Source: CAZWUK01 sp964636685
GTDB taxonomy: Bacteria > Bacillota > Clostridia > Christensenellales > CAG-138
Reading direction: 5' to 3'
Length of the DNA: 8,679 nt
NCBI GenBank assembly: GCA_964636685.1
Contig: CAZWUK010000086.1
Location: 1 to 8,679, forward strand
Shown here: piece by piece, positions 1 through 5,398 of the stretch
How positions within the stretch are numbered: the stretch's first letter is position 1
How the letters are laid out: the number at the start of each line of letters is the position of its first letter
Made by a program: the position numbers and the translations under genes
Notes under the pieces: model-generated
The model's database searches: none
Told to the model about the DNA's origin: nothing
Seen by the model: only the letters and a program-made list of their open reading frames with translations

Positions 1-2
1 TA

Positions 3-611
3 GGACACGCTGTTATGGTCATGCTGTTCTGCGGTTTAAGACGCGGAGAAATTCTTGCGCTTGATTGGAGTGACTTTGACTTCACGGAAAAAGTCCTTCA
101 CGTTACAAAATCAGTTATCTTTGACAAGAATCAACCGATTATCAAAGAACCCAAATCAAAGGCAGGCTTTCGTGATGTCCCACTGCCCGATTTTCTGATA
201 ACGATGCTGAAAGGAGTTCATAAGGAAAGCGTAGTATTTCTAACCAGTCAACAGGGTGAGCGAATGAGTGGAACCGCCTATACGAGAGCGTGGAAAAGCT
301 ATGAACACTATCTCAATATACAAGCCGGAGGACATACCGCAAGTAGAAGCCGCAAGAAACTTGTTGTTGTCGATCATATTACTGCACACATGATGCGCCA
401 TACTTATGCCTCACTTCTATATGAGGCAGGTGTTGACTTGAAATCGGCACAACGCATTCTGGGACATAGCGACATAGAAACGACAATGGAGATTTATACG
501 CACCTTACAAAGAAAAAAGAGGCGCAAGCCATTGATTCAATCAATCGCCATTTTGAATCAACGTATATCCATAAGAAGCCCAAAGAAAAAGATCGTGATG
601 ATGAGCGGTAA
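3..611 (+). CDS. Tyrosine recombinase (integrase), C-terminal catalytic part, 5' end outside the window
   Basis: This enzyme would cut and rejoin DNA at attachment sites to insert or excise a mobile element. The frame is open to the left edge of the window, so the arm-binding and core-binding N-terminal domains are missing from view; about 200 residues are visible. Numbering from the Met at position 15, the catalytic set is complete: Arg9 in CGLRRGE, a likely beta-hairpin Lys47 in EPKSKAGFR, His125 and Arg128 in HMMRH, His151 in LGHSD, and the nucleophile Tyr161 in MEIYTHL. The end is a charged tail (KKPKEKDRDDER). A terminator-like hairpin follows 12 bases after the stop. Base composition is clearly more AT-rich than the genes on the right, which fits a transferred element. 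It reads toward the tRNA gene about 250 bases away. The family (phage or conjugative element integrase) is certain from the motifs; the element type cannot be told from here. Confidence 0.93.
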   Translation, partial: GHAVMVMLFCGLRRGEILALDWSDFDFTEKVLHVTKSVIFDKNQPIIKEPKSKAGFRDVPLPDFLITMLKGVHKESVVFLTSQQGERMSGTAYTRAWKSYEHYLNIQAGGHTASRSRKKLVVVDHITAHMMRHTYASLLYEAGVDLKSAQRILGHSDIETTMEIYTHLTKKKEAQAIDSINRHFESTYIHKKPKEKDRDDER

Positions 612-623
612 TGATGTGGGTAG

Positions 624-656
624 ACAGCATGAAGCATTTAGGCCTCATGCTGTTTT
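624..656 (+). terminator. Rho-independent terminator after the integrase
   Basis: ACAGCATGA (624-632) pairs with TCATGCTGT (645-653). After one mismatch, two more pairs leave a six-base loop. The stem ends in a short run of T (653-656). It lies 12 bases after the integrase stop codon, as expected for the end of that transcript. The T run is short, so termination may be partial. Confidence 0.7.
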
Positions 657-865
657 ACATATAGGGGCAAATTTTCACTACAATCATACTACAATATGCT
701 GACAAAACATGAGAAAAACGCCCGGCTTTTGATAAGTATGATAGACATGATAAACGCCAAAATATGGCTAAAATAGGCGCTTTTTCAGATGTCATGGGCG
801 TTTGCGGGTGGTTGAAATGTGCCGACTCCGACTCCAGTACCCTATGGGAGCCAAAAACCGAATAT
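657..865. other. Non-coding AT-rich junction between integrase and tRNA
   Basis: No credible gene is seen here. The stretch holds AACGCC/GGCG-type short inverted elements: AAACGCC at 752-758 can pair with GGCGTTT at 797-803, or its CGCC with GGCG at 776-779, which is followed by C and TTTTT. It also holds a 13-base copy of the tRNA anticodon region at 824-836. If the integrase belongs to an element that used this locus, its attachment region should lie here or in the tRNA. No clear promoter for the tRNA is visible: TTGAAA at 812-817 has no well-spaced -10 partner. Confidence 0.5.
824..836 (+). repeat. 13-base direct repeat of the tRNA-Arg anticodon region (copy 1; copy 2 at 896-908)
   Basis: GACTCCGACTCCA occurs here and again inside the tRNA at 896-908, covering part of the anticodon stem and the whole loop. 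The two copies are 72 bases apart and identity stops on both sides. The unit contains GACTCC twice. Anticodon loops are common crossover sites for tyrosine recombinases, so this could be a partial attachment-site copy. With only 13 low-complexity bases, chance or slippage is possible. Confidence 0.5.
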
Positions 866-942
866 GTACCCGTAGCTCAGCTGGATAGAGCGTTGGACTC
901 CGACTCCAAAGGCCAGAGGTTCGAATCCTCCCGGGTACGCCA
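866..942 (+). tRNA. tRNA-Arg (anticodon CCG)
   Basis: The cloverleaf folds fully by eye. The acceptor is GTACCCG (866-872) with CGGGTAC (932-938), followed by discriminator G and an encoded CCA (940-942). The D stem is GCTC (875-878) with GAGC (888-891), and the D loop contains GG. The anticodon stem is TTGGA (893-897) with TCCAA (905-909), around loop CTCCGAC. The anticodon CCG at 900-902 reads the Arg codon CGG. The variable loop is AGGCC. The T arm is AGAGG, TTCGAAT, CCTCC (915-931). Its outermost pair, A915 with C931 (positions 49-65), is a mismatch; the other four pairs hold. A strong terminator follows two bases later, so this is a single-gene transcript. No convincing promoter is seen just upstream. 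Confidence 0.95.
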
Positions 943-943
943 C

Positions 944-980
944 AAAAACCCCCGTAAACAGGACGTTTGCGGGGGTTTTT
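944..980 (+). terminator. Strong Rho-independent terminator of the tRNA
   Basis: AAAAACCCCCGTAAAC (944-959) pairs with GTTTGCGGGGGTTTTT (965-980) around the loop AGGAC. That is 16 pairs with one T-G wobble, and the T tract lies at 976-980. The flanking A and T runs make it usable on either strand. It begins two bases after the tRNA CCA end. Confidence 0.93.
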
Positions 981-1015
981 CTATATTCGGGCGCGCACAA
1001 TCAAGCATACCCAAG

Positions 1016-1042
1016 GCTGACGCTCATTTGTCGAGTGTCAGC
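1016..1042. repeat. 27-bp inverted repeat upstream of the serine recombinase (possible operator or recombination subsite)
   Basis: GCTGACGCTC (1016-1025) and GAGTGTCAGC (1033-1042) form a 10-bp inverted repeat with one G-T position and a 7-base centre, ATTTGTC. Its size matches the dimer-binding subsites of serine resolvases, and it lies 35 bases before the recombinase start. It could instead be a weak terminator hairpin, since TATTTTC follows, but the T run is poor. Confidence 0.5.
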
Positions 1043-1057
1043 TATTTTCTGTACTAT
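1028..1057 (+). promoter_or_regulatory. Candidate promoter of the serine recombinase
   Basis: TTGTCG (1028-1033) and TACTAT (1052-1057) are spaced 18 bases apart, each matching four of six consensus bases. Transcription would start near 1064, giving a leader of about 14 bases with GGAGG at 1067-1071, six bases before the ATG. The -35 lies in the centre of the 1016-1042 inverted repeat, so a dimer bound there would block it. Confidence 0.4.
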
Positions 1058-1077
1058 GAATAGAATGGAGGCGTTCA

Positions 1078-1722
1078 ATGGAGCAAAAGGTTTACGGATA
1101 TATTCGGGTGTCTACAAAAGAACAAAATGAAGATCGCCAGCTTATTGCCATGGCAGAAGCTGACGTTCCCGAAAAAATGATCTATATGGACAAGCAGTCC
1201 GGAAAGGACTTTAACCGCCCGCAATATCAGCGGCTTATGCGAAGGCTGAAAGCGGGCGACCTGCTGTATATTAAATCCATCGATCGACTTGGGCGCAACT
1301 ATGAGGAGATCATTGAGCAGTGGCGCGTGCTTACAAAGGAAAAGCAGGTCGATATTACGGTGATCGATATGCCTCTTTTGGACACGCGGCGGGGCAAGGA
1401 TTTGCTGGGCACGTTTATCTCGGACATTGTATTGCAGCTATTGTCCTTTGTGGCGGAGAACGAGCGGGTGAATATCCGACAGCGACAGGCTGAGGGGATC
1501 GCGGCGGCGAAGAAACGCGGGGTCCGCTTTGGAAGGCCGGCAAAAGCCGCGCCGGAAAATTTTCCACAGGTCGTAGCGGCATGGGAAACGGGACGGATAA
1601 CCTTTGATGAGGCGCTGCGCCAATCCGGACTCAGCGATGCAACCTTCTATCGTCGGCTGCGCGAATGCCGAAGCATGCAGAAAAAATCCCCAAAGAGGCT
1701 GTTTTGCTACAGCCCCGCGTGA
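1078..1722 (+). CDS. Small serine recombinase (resolvase/invertase family)
   Basis: This enzyme would join or invert DNA between two short sites through a Ser-linked double-strand break. The 214 residues match the usual size of small serine recombinases (about 180-210). The N-terminal catalytic domain (1-125) begins YGYIRVSTKEQNEDRQ. It has the nucleophile Ser12 beside Arg10, and the DRLGRN motif at 69-74 supplies further active-site residues. A long helix rich in charge (123-145, ENERVNIRQRQAEG) is the dimer-interface helix, followed by RGVRFGRP. A helix-turn-helix lies near 172-196 (TFDEALRQSGLSDATFYRRL). The last 15 residues, rich in Lys and Ser, look like an extra tail. The ATG has GGAGG six bases upstream. 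No transposase is beside it, so it may be a remnant of an element, a site-specific invertase or a resolvase; the product's substrate site is not known. Confidence 0.92.
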   Translation: MEQKVYGYIRVSTKEQNEDRQLIAMAEADVPEKMIYMDKQSGKDFNRPQYQRLMRRLKAGDLLYIKSIDRLGRNYEEIIEQWRVLTKEKQVDITVIDMPLLDTRRGKDLLGTFISDIVLQLLSFVAENERVNIRQRQAEGIAAAKKRGVRFGRPAKAAPENFPQVVAAWETGRITFDEALRQSGLSDATFYRRLRECRSMQKKSPKRLFCYSPA

Positions 1723-1789
1723 CGAGATGAAAAAGCAAAAACGATGGGTCTAAAATTCGCCGAATGTACAAGATTAAATCAAAATATCG

Positions 1790-1818
1790 TTGTGCTTTAA
1801 GCCGTTGTTTGATATGAT
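1790..1818 (+). promoter_or_regulatory. Candidate distal promoter of the surface protein gene
   Basis: TTGTGC (1790-1795) is followed after exactly 17 bases by TATGAT (1813-1818), which carries an extended -10 TGA just before it (TGATATGAT). Transcription would begin near 1825 and leave a leader of about 145 bases. The -35 is weak, but the extended -10 compensates. Confidence 0.5.
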
Positions 1819-1828
1819 AATTAATAAC

Positions 1829-1934
1829 AGGCTATGGGAGCACCAAAGCCTAAAGTCCAAAAGGGACTTGTCTTCCTTGCTGTGCAAAAAAACAACAGGT
1901 GCAGTATCGCCGCTTTATAATCTTTTCGGTGCAG
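1829..1934 (+). promoter_or_regulatory. Structured leader and second -10 element before the surface protein gene
   Basis: Two small hairpins can form: AGGCT (1829-1833) with AGCCT (1846-1850), with an inner TGG/CCA, and AAGTCC (1853-1858) with GGACTT (1864-1869). A perfect TATAAT follows at 1916-1921 but lacks a good -35. GGTGCAG occurs at 1898-1904 and 1928-1934, a direct repeat of 30-base period that brackets this -10 and could be a pair of regulator half-sites. It matches no riboswitch class I know. Confidence 0.3.
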
Positions 1935-1971
1935 AATGGCATTTTGGCTATGATCCTAAGGAGGAAGCATA

Positions 1972-4131
1972 ATGAAAAAACGGGTATTAGCTGCGCTGCT
2001 GTGCGCGTGTATGGCGGTGACGCTGCTGCCAAGGACGGCATTCGCAGAGAAAGCTACGAGCGTTTATGTGGGCAATATCGAGCTGACGAGCGCCGCGCCA
2101 TATTCCGCCAACGGCGGCGCGGCGAAGACAGACCCGGGAGCTGGAAACCGCGGGGACAGCTATGCGCTGTTTGACAGCGCCACATCGACCCTTACCCTGT
2201 GCGGCGTAACTACCGGCGGGGTATATACATGGGAGAGCGGCGGAAGTGCCGCGCTCTACGCCAGAGGTGATCTGACCATCAGGCTGATTGGCGCAAGCTC
2301 CATCATCGGCGCGGCGGCAACTGACGAAGAAGAGTACAGCTATGGCATTTTAGTAGAGGGCGGATATTTAACCATAGAGGACGACCCGTCTGACAGCACG
2401 GTCGGCAGCCTGACGGTCACAGCCGCGAGCAAAAGCACCCAGAAGGGGAGCATTGCAATCTGCAGCTATGGAATCAACATAAAAGGCGGTGCAATAACTG
2501 CCACAGGCGGCGCGGCAAGCAGAGATATCTGTGCTATTTTCAGTACCTGGATGGCGGCCGGATCCATTAAGATTACGGGCGGCAGCGTGATTGGCAAAAT
2601 CAGTACGGCTCTTTCCGGCGAACGTGTTTTTTCTGCGAGGCCGGATCTGAGCCGTTATGCAACCAGCTACCAGTGGCGAATCTCCTCCAGCGGCGAGTAT
2701 ACGCAAAGCTCCGATGCAGAATACGCCTATGGAGTACAAACCTATGTTGAAATCATGCCCGGGCTGGCAACAATCCCCGCTGTACTCACGGCAGGCGCGG
2801 TCAATCGCACCGGCGACGCCACCGCCACCGTGAAATTCACAAGCAACGAGACCGGGCAGTACTTTTACGCGGTGGTGGACAGCGGCGCCGCCGCGCCCAC
2901 CATTGATACCACCGGCGCGGGTACGATCTGCAACACGGCTGAGCAGACGATCTCACTCACCGGCCTTACGGCGGGAGCAAAGGATATTTACATCGTCGTA
3001 CTGGACATAGATGATAATGTGAGCAGCAGAGCGTTTAAAATTGGTATTCCGGCATATGTACCGCCTGATACAACCGCTCCCGTATTGACCCCCGGCGCAG
3101 TCAATCGCTCCGGCGACGCCGCCGCCACGGTGAAGTTCACCAGCAACGAAGCCGGACAGTATTATTACGCGGTGGTAGACAGCGGCGCTTCCGCGCCGAC
3201 CATCGACACTACGGGCGCGGGCACAGCTTGCGATACCGCCGAGCAAACCATTTCACTTGCCAGTCTTGCAGCAGGCGCGAAGGATATTTACATCGTTGCA
3301 AAGGACGCGGCAGGCAATGTGAGCAGCAGCTCGTTCAAGATTAGCATTCCGGCGTATGTACCGCCTGTTGTTTCCGCTGCCGTTTCTGACACAATCGTTT
3401 CCGGTACACAAAACACGGTCATTTCACCTACCGATATAACGCTGACACTGACAAACGATGCTTTTGTGGGGCTTGCAGCGGGCACGAATGTATCAACGTG
3501 GTTTACCAACCTGCCCGCGGGACTTACCGCGACAATCAAGACGGCGATCGCGGCTCAGGATACCGTTGCGGCAATCACGATCGCGGGCACACCCACAGCG
3601 ACAAGCACAGCATCAATGGCTATTGCGATTCCTGCGACAGCGATAGTGGGGAATCAAACGATTGCCGCTACGCCTAACGCAAATGCCAAATGGGCCATTG
3701 CTGCGGAACCTTCATCAGACAAAGACCCTATTATCACATCGCCCACGCAAGATATCATCATTACAGTCATCGTCGGCAATACGGGAACGATGTCTGTCAC
3801 GGTGGATAACGCCACGGGGTATCAGTGGTATGTCAACCGCAATGATGGCAACGGATTTGTCGCCATACCGGGCGCAACCGGCACAGGCTATACCACCTCG
3901 ACGGTGTCGATGGCCAACGACGGCTATCGGTATTACTGCGTCGTGAGCGGGGCGGCAGGAACCACGCCCGTCACAAGCAAAACATTCACGCTGCACGTGA
4001 TCGAGCGGCCGGACATCCCTAAAACGGGCGATAACGCCCTTCCGGGAGTATGGGTTGGAATTATGCTGCTTGCGGGCGCAGGGCTTGCGGGAAACGTCAT
4101 ACTTGGGCGCAGGAAAAGGCACAGCAACTGA
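1972..4131 (+). CDS. Secreted, sortase-anchored repeat-containing surface protein
   Basis: The 719-residue product should be exported and attached to the cell wall. Residues 1-25 form a signal peptide (MKKR, hydrophobic stretch, AFA then EKA). Residues 30-210 are rich in Gly, Thr and Ser, with recurring GGYLTI, GGAITATGG and ITGGS turns like a parallel beta-helix. Two near-identical units (271-365 and 371-465) share 76 of 95 residues and each end IPAYVPP. Residues about 468-578 (NLPAGLTATI, IAGTP) resemble an Ig-like domain of the DUF4073 kind, and about 600-676 (YQWYVNRNDG, YRYYCVVSG) is another Ig-like fold. The C-terminus has IPKTG (682-686), a membrane stretch (about 692-711) and the tail RRKRHSN: a sorting signal with Ile in place of the usual Leu. 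The start has TAAGGAGG at 1957-1964, seven bases before ATG. Ligand unknown; adhesion or glycan binding is an inference. No sortase gene is in the window. Confidence 0.9.
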   Translation: MKKRVLAALLCACMAVTLLPRTAFAEKATSVYVGNIELTSAAPYSANGGAAKTDPGAGNRGDSYALFDSATSTLTLCGVTTGGVYTWESGGSAALYARGDLTIRLIGASSIIGAAATDEEEYSYGILVEGGYLTIEDDPSDSTVGSLTVTAASKSTQKGSIAICSYGINIKGGAITATGGAASRDICAIFSTWMAAGSIKITGGSVIGKISTALSGERVFSARPDLSRYATSYQWRISSSGEYTQSSDAEYAYGVQTYVEIMPGLATIPAVLTAGAVNRTGDATATVKFTSNETGQYFYAVVDSGAAAPTIDTTGAGTICNTAEQTISLTGLTAGAKDIYIVVLDIDDNVSSRAFKIGIPAYVPPDTTAPVLTPGAVNRSGDAAATVKFTSNEAGQYYYAVVDSGASAPTIDTTGAGTACDTAEQTISLASLAAGAKDIYIVAKDAAGNVSSSSFKISIPAYVPPVVSAAVSDTIVSGTQNTVISPTDITLTLTNDAFVGLAAGTNVSTWFTNLPAGLTATIKTAIAAQDTVAAITIAGTPTATSTASMAIAIPATAIVGNQTIAATPNANAKWAIAAEPSSDKDPIITSPTQDIIITVIVGNTGTMSVTVDNATGYQWYVNRNDGNGFVAIPGATGTGYTTSTVSMANDGYRYYCVVSGAAGTTPVTSKTFTLHVIERPDIPKTGDNALPGVWVGIMLLAGAGLAGNVILGRRKRHSN
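2782..3066 (+). repeat. Tandem coding repeat, unit 1
   Basis: This encodes residues 271-365 of the surface protein, from VLTAGAVNRTGD to IPAYVPP. It is repeated with a period of exactly 300 bases by the unit at 3082-3366. The units are about 80% identical in protein (19 differences in 95). Changes cluster near the end of the unit (LDIDDNVSSR against KDAAGNVSSS). The second unit's DAAGNVS ending is typical of bacterial Ig-like surface repeats. Confidence 0.9.
3082..3366 (+). repeat. Tandem coding repeat, unit 2
   Basis: This encodes residues 371-465. It is preceded by the five-residue linker DTTAP, which is absent before unit 1. It follows unit 1 in frame, so the array could grow or shrink by 300-base steps without breaking the protein. 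Confidence 0.9.
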
Positions 4132-4151
4132 ATATACGCATAAAACATACA

Positions 4152-4190
4152 TATCCCGCTGTGTAAACATAACGTTTGCATGGCGGGATA
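4152..4190 (+). terminator. Hairpin terminator after the surface protein gene
   Basis: TATCCCGC (4152-4159) pairs with GCGGGATA (4183-4190). The stem continues through two wobbles into TGTAAAC/GTTTGCA with loop ATAAC, about 17 pairs in all. It starts about 20 bases after the stop codon. Only TTGCT follows, so the T tract is poor and termination may be partial or aided. The tip is almost the same as that of the tRNA terminator. Confidence 0.7.
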
Positions 4191-4482
4191 TTGCTATGAA
4201 TTGATATGAAACAAAACTATGATTATCGAAAGAAACGATACAGGCTGAAGTAAAAAAAGGAATCCTGCTTATCCGCATCGTATTCTCGGCGGGATTGTTC
4301 AACGCTATCAAACGCATTACGATGGCGGACGGCTCCGGTTGCGGCCTTTCATCATGAGCGCGGCCGTGTCTGGCATCGTCCTGCTTTATGTACTTTCCCG
4401 AAGCTTGCGATACGGACAACGTGAAAGCATTTATCCGGCTTTTGGTCACTTCATTTGCGGACGCCGCGTCTATTGATTTGCT
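4191..4482 (+). pseudogene. Intergenic stretch with a possible decayed gene, not identified
   Basis: About 290 bases carry no intact gene of note. One plus-strand frame is open from 4223 to 4354 (includes ILLIRIVFSAGLFNAIKR), hits a TGA at 4355-4357, and then stays open to a TGA at 4511-4513 (includes CDTDNVKAFIRLLVTSFAD). A second frame holds a 40-residue reading frame starting at the ATG at 4354 (MSAAVSGIVLLYVLSR). These pieces look more protein-like than random sequence, with hydrophobic segments and no low-complexity bias, and suggest a gene broken by a stop or frameshift. I recognise no family. The stretch could equally be plain spacer, and no terminator for the acetyltransferase gene on the opposite strand is seen. 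Confidence 0.25.
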
Positions 4483-5013
4483 TTACAGCGTAATCACGTA
4501 CTTTTCGAGCTGAAGCTTTCTCCCGTCGTCGCTGAACAGCTCCTCGTAGCCGATATACGTCGCATGGAAACGGCGCAGCAGCCGCAGGCTCGGCAGATTA
4601 CGCCGGTCTACGGAATACAAAAACGTGTTGCTGCCGAGCTGCTGCGAAAAACTCACCATCAAAGCCGTCAGCGCCTCGGTCGCATAGCCTTTTTGCTGCT
4701 GCTGTTTGCAGATCCATACGCCGACCTCCGGCGTATCCTTTCCAATGCCGTGAATGTCCGTTTGCCCTACAAACGTTCCGTCCGGCGTTGCAATGTCAAA
4801 TATGGCGCCGTCTCCGTTGAAGCGCTCCATGTTGAACATCCAGATGTTGGCATAGACCTGATCGATGTCTGAATACGGCGCGGGATACTGGTATTTTGTG
4901 ATCTCCTCGGTAAACGCTTTAAAATTCTCCTCGGCATACCGCTCGGAAAACGGCGTCAGGACAAGACGCGGAGTCACAATGGCATCGTTGTCGCCTGTAA
5001 ACGGTTGTTCCAT
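4483..5013 (-). CDS. GNAT-family N-acetyltransferase (RimJ/RimL type)
   Basis: This enzyme would transfer acetyl from acetyl-CoA to an amine, in the cytosol. The chosen start at 5013 gives 176 residues (MEQPFTGDND), the usual size for this family. It has AGGAAG about nine bases upstream and lies four bases after the stop of the preceding gene. An alternative GTG at 5049 would overlap that gene and lacks a better site. The N-terminal TPRLVLTPFSE is the typical first strand of RimJ/RimL-like proteins. GVWICKQQQQKGYATEAL (about 98-115) carries the acetyl-CoA pyrophosphate loop, with QxxKGYA in the place of the usual R/Q-x-x-G-x-G/A. SVDRRNLPSLRLLRRF (about 134-149) is the C-terminal motif (N-x-x-S-x-x-L) common to the family. 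It is the second gene of a two-gene minus-strand unit. The substrate (a protein N-terminus, an antibiotic or a small amine) cannot be told. Confidence 0.9.
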   Translation of the reverse strand: MEQPFTGDNDAIVTPRLVLTPFSERYAEENFKAFTEEITKYQYPAPYSDIDQVYANIWMFNMERFNGDGAIFDIATPDGTFVGQTDIHGIGKDTPEVGVWICKQQQQKGYATEALTALMVSFSQQLGSNTFLYSVDRRNLPSLRLLRRFHATYIGYEELFSDDGRKLQLEKYVITL

Positions 5014-5017
5014 GTAA

Positions 5018-5368
5018 TCAATCTTCCTGTTCCAAAATAGTCTTTGCACGGTTGCGATACGCGCGCTTTACATATAAAAAGTAAACCGCCGTATTGCGCG
5101 CGCGCAGATCGCTGTCAGAAAGCCCGAGCCGTCCGTAGACCTGCGCGTTTTTTCCTGCAAGATACTGCGGTTGCTTCTTCACGGTGCTGACGCTGTACGG
5201 CACGCCGTTTTTCTTGAGCTTTTCCTCTGCCTGCCGCAGCGCTTCTGCGGAGGTATCGGCAAAGATCGCGTCGCCGTAGAGCAGCCTTGTAAGCAGCTTT
5301 GCTACATAATACACAACGATCCCCGCGCAGATTGCAATGAAAAGCCATTTCACCATGGCGAGAGCCAC
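5018..5368 (-). CDS. Small single-pass membrane protein of unknown function
   Basis: The 116-residue product begins MALAMVKWLF and has one membrane segment (about residues 8-24, LFIAICAGIVVYYVA). A charged, mostly helical cytosolic-type part follows, with EALRQAEEKLKKNGVPYSV and a Lys/Arg-rich end (VKRAYRNRAKTILEQED). The reading frame stays open to 5569, but the start is taken at the GTG at 5368. AGGAAG lies six bases before it, while the ATG at 5356 would leave that site 18 bases away. An extended -10 also sits just upstream at 5390-5398, inside the longer frame. The acetyltransferase gene starts four bases after its stop, so the two are probably co-transcribed and translationally coupled. 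The EEKLKKNGVPYSV segment recalls small signal-type domains that follow a membrane anchor, but I recognise no named family. Confidence 0.7.
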   Translation of the reverse strand: MALAMVKWLFIAICAGIVVYYVAKLLTRLLYGDAIFADTSAEALRQAEEKLKKNGVPYSVSTVKKQPQYLAGKNAQVYGRLGLSDSDLRARNTAVYFLYVKRAYRNRAKTILEQED

Positions 5369-5389
5369 TTCTTTCTTCCTTCTCGTAAA

Positions 5390-5398
5390 AGTATAGCA
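5390..5398 (-). promoter_or_regulatory. Extended -10 promoter of the membrane protein/acetyltransferase pair
   Basis: Read on the minus strand, TGCTATACT (5398 to 5390) is an extended -10 with five of six bases of TATAAT. No good -35 is present 16-18 bases upstream, which extended -10 promoters tolerate. Transcription would begin near 5383, about 15 bases before the GTG start, just ahead of the AGGAAG site. Confidence 0.5.

Noticed and set aside
764..1063. 99-residue reading frame across the tRNA
   Set aside because: It translates the tRNA and its terminator (RFESSRVRH is the usual false peptide of tRNA genes) and has no ribosome site.
1697..1714. GGCTGT/ACAGCC hairpin as terminator of the serine recombinase
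   Set aside because: It lies inside the coding end and is followed by CCGCG, not a T tract.
1829..1934. Known riboswitch in the surface gene leader
   Set aside because: I compared it with cyclic di-GMP, fluoride and guanidine type cores from memory and found no match to their conserved bases.
1790..1972. 60-residue frame beginning with TTG before the surface gene
   Set aside because: No ribosome site, and it covers promoter elements and leader hairpins; its TTG is the likely -35.
4355..4357. In-frame TGA as a selenocysteine codon
   Set aside because: No convincing hairpin follows the codon and no selenoprotein motif surrounds it; a broken gene or plain spacer is simpler.
3715..4449. 244-residue minus-strand reading frame across the surface gene's 3' end
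   Set aside because: It runs through the terminator hairpin and the opposite strand of a well-supported gene, has no ribosome site and shows no family motif.
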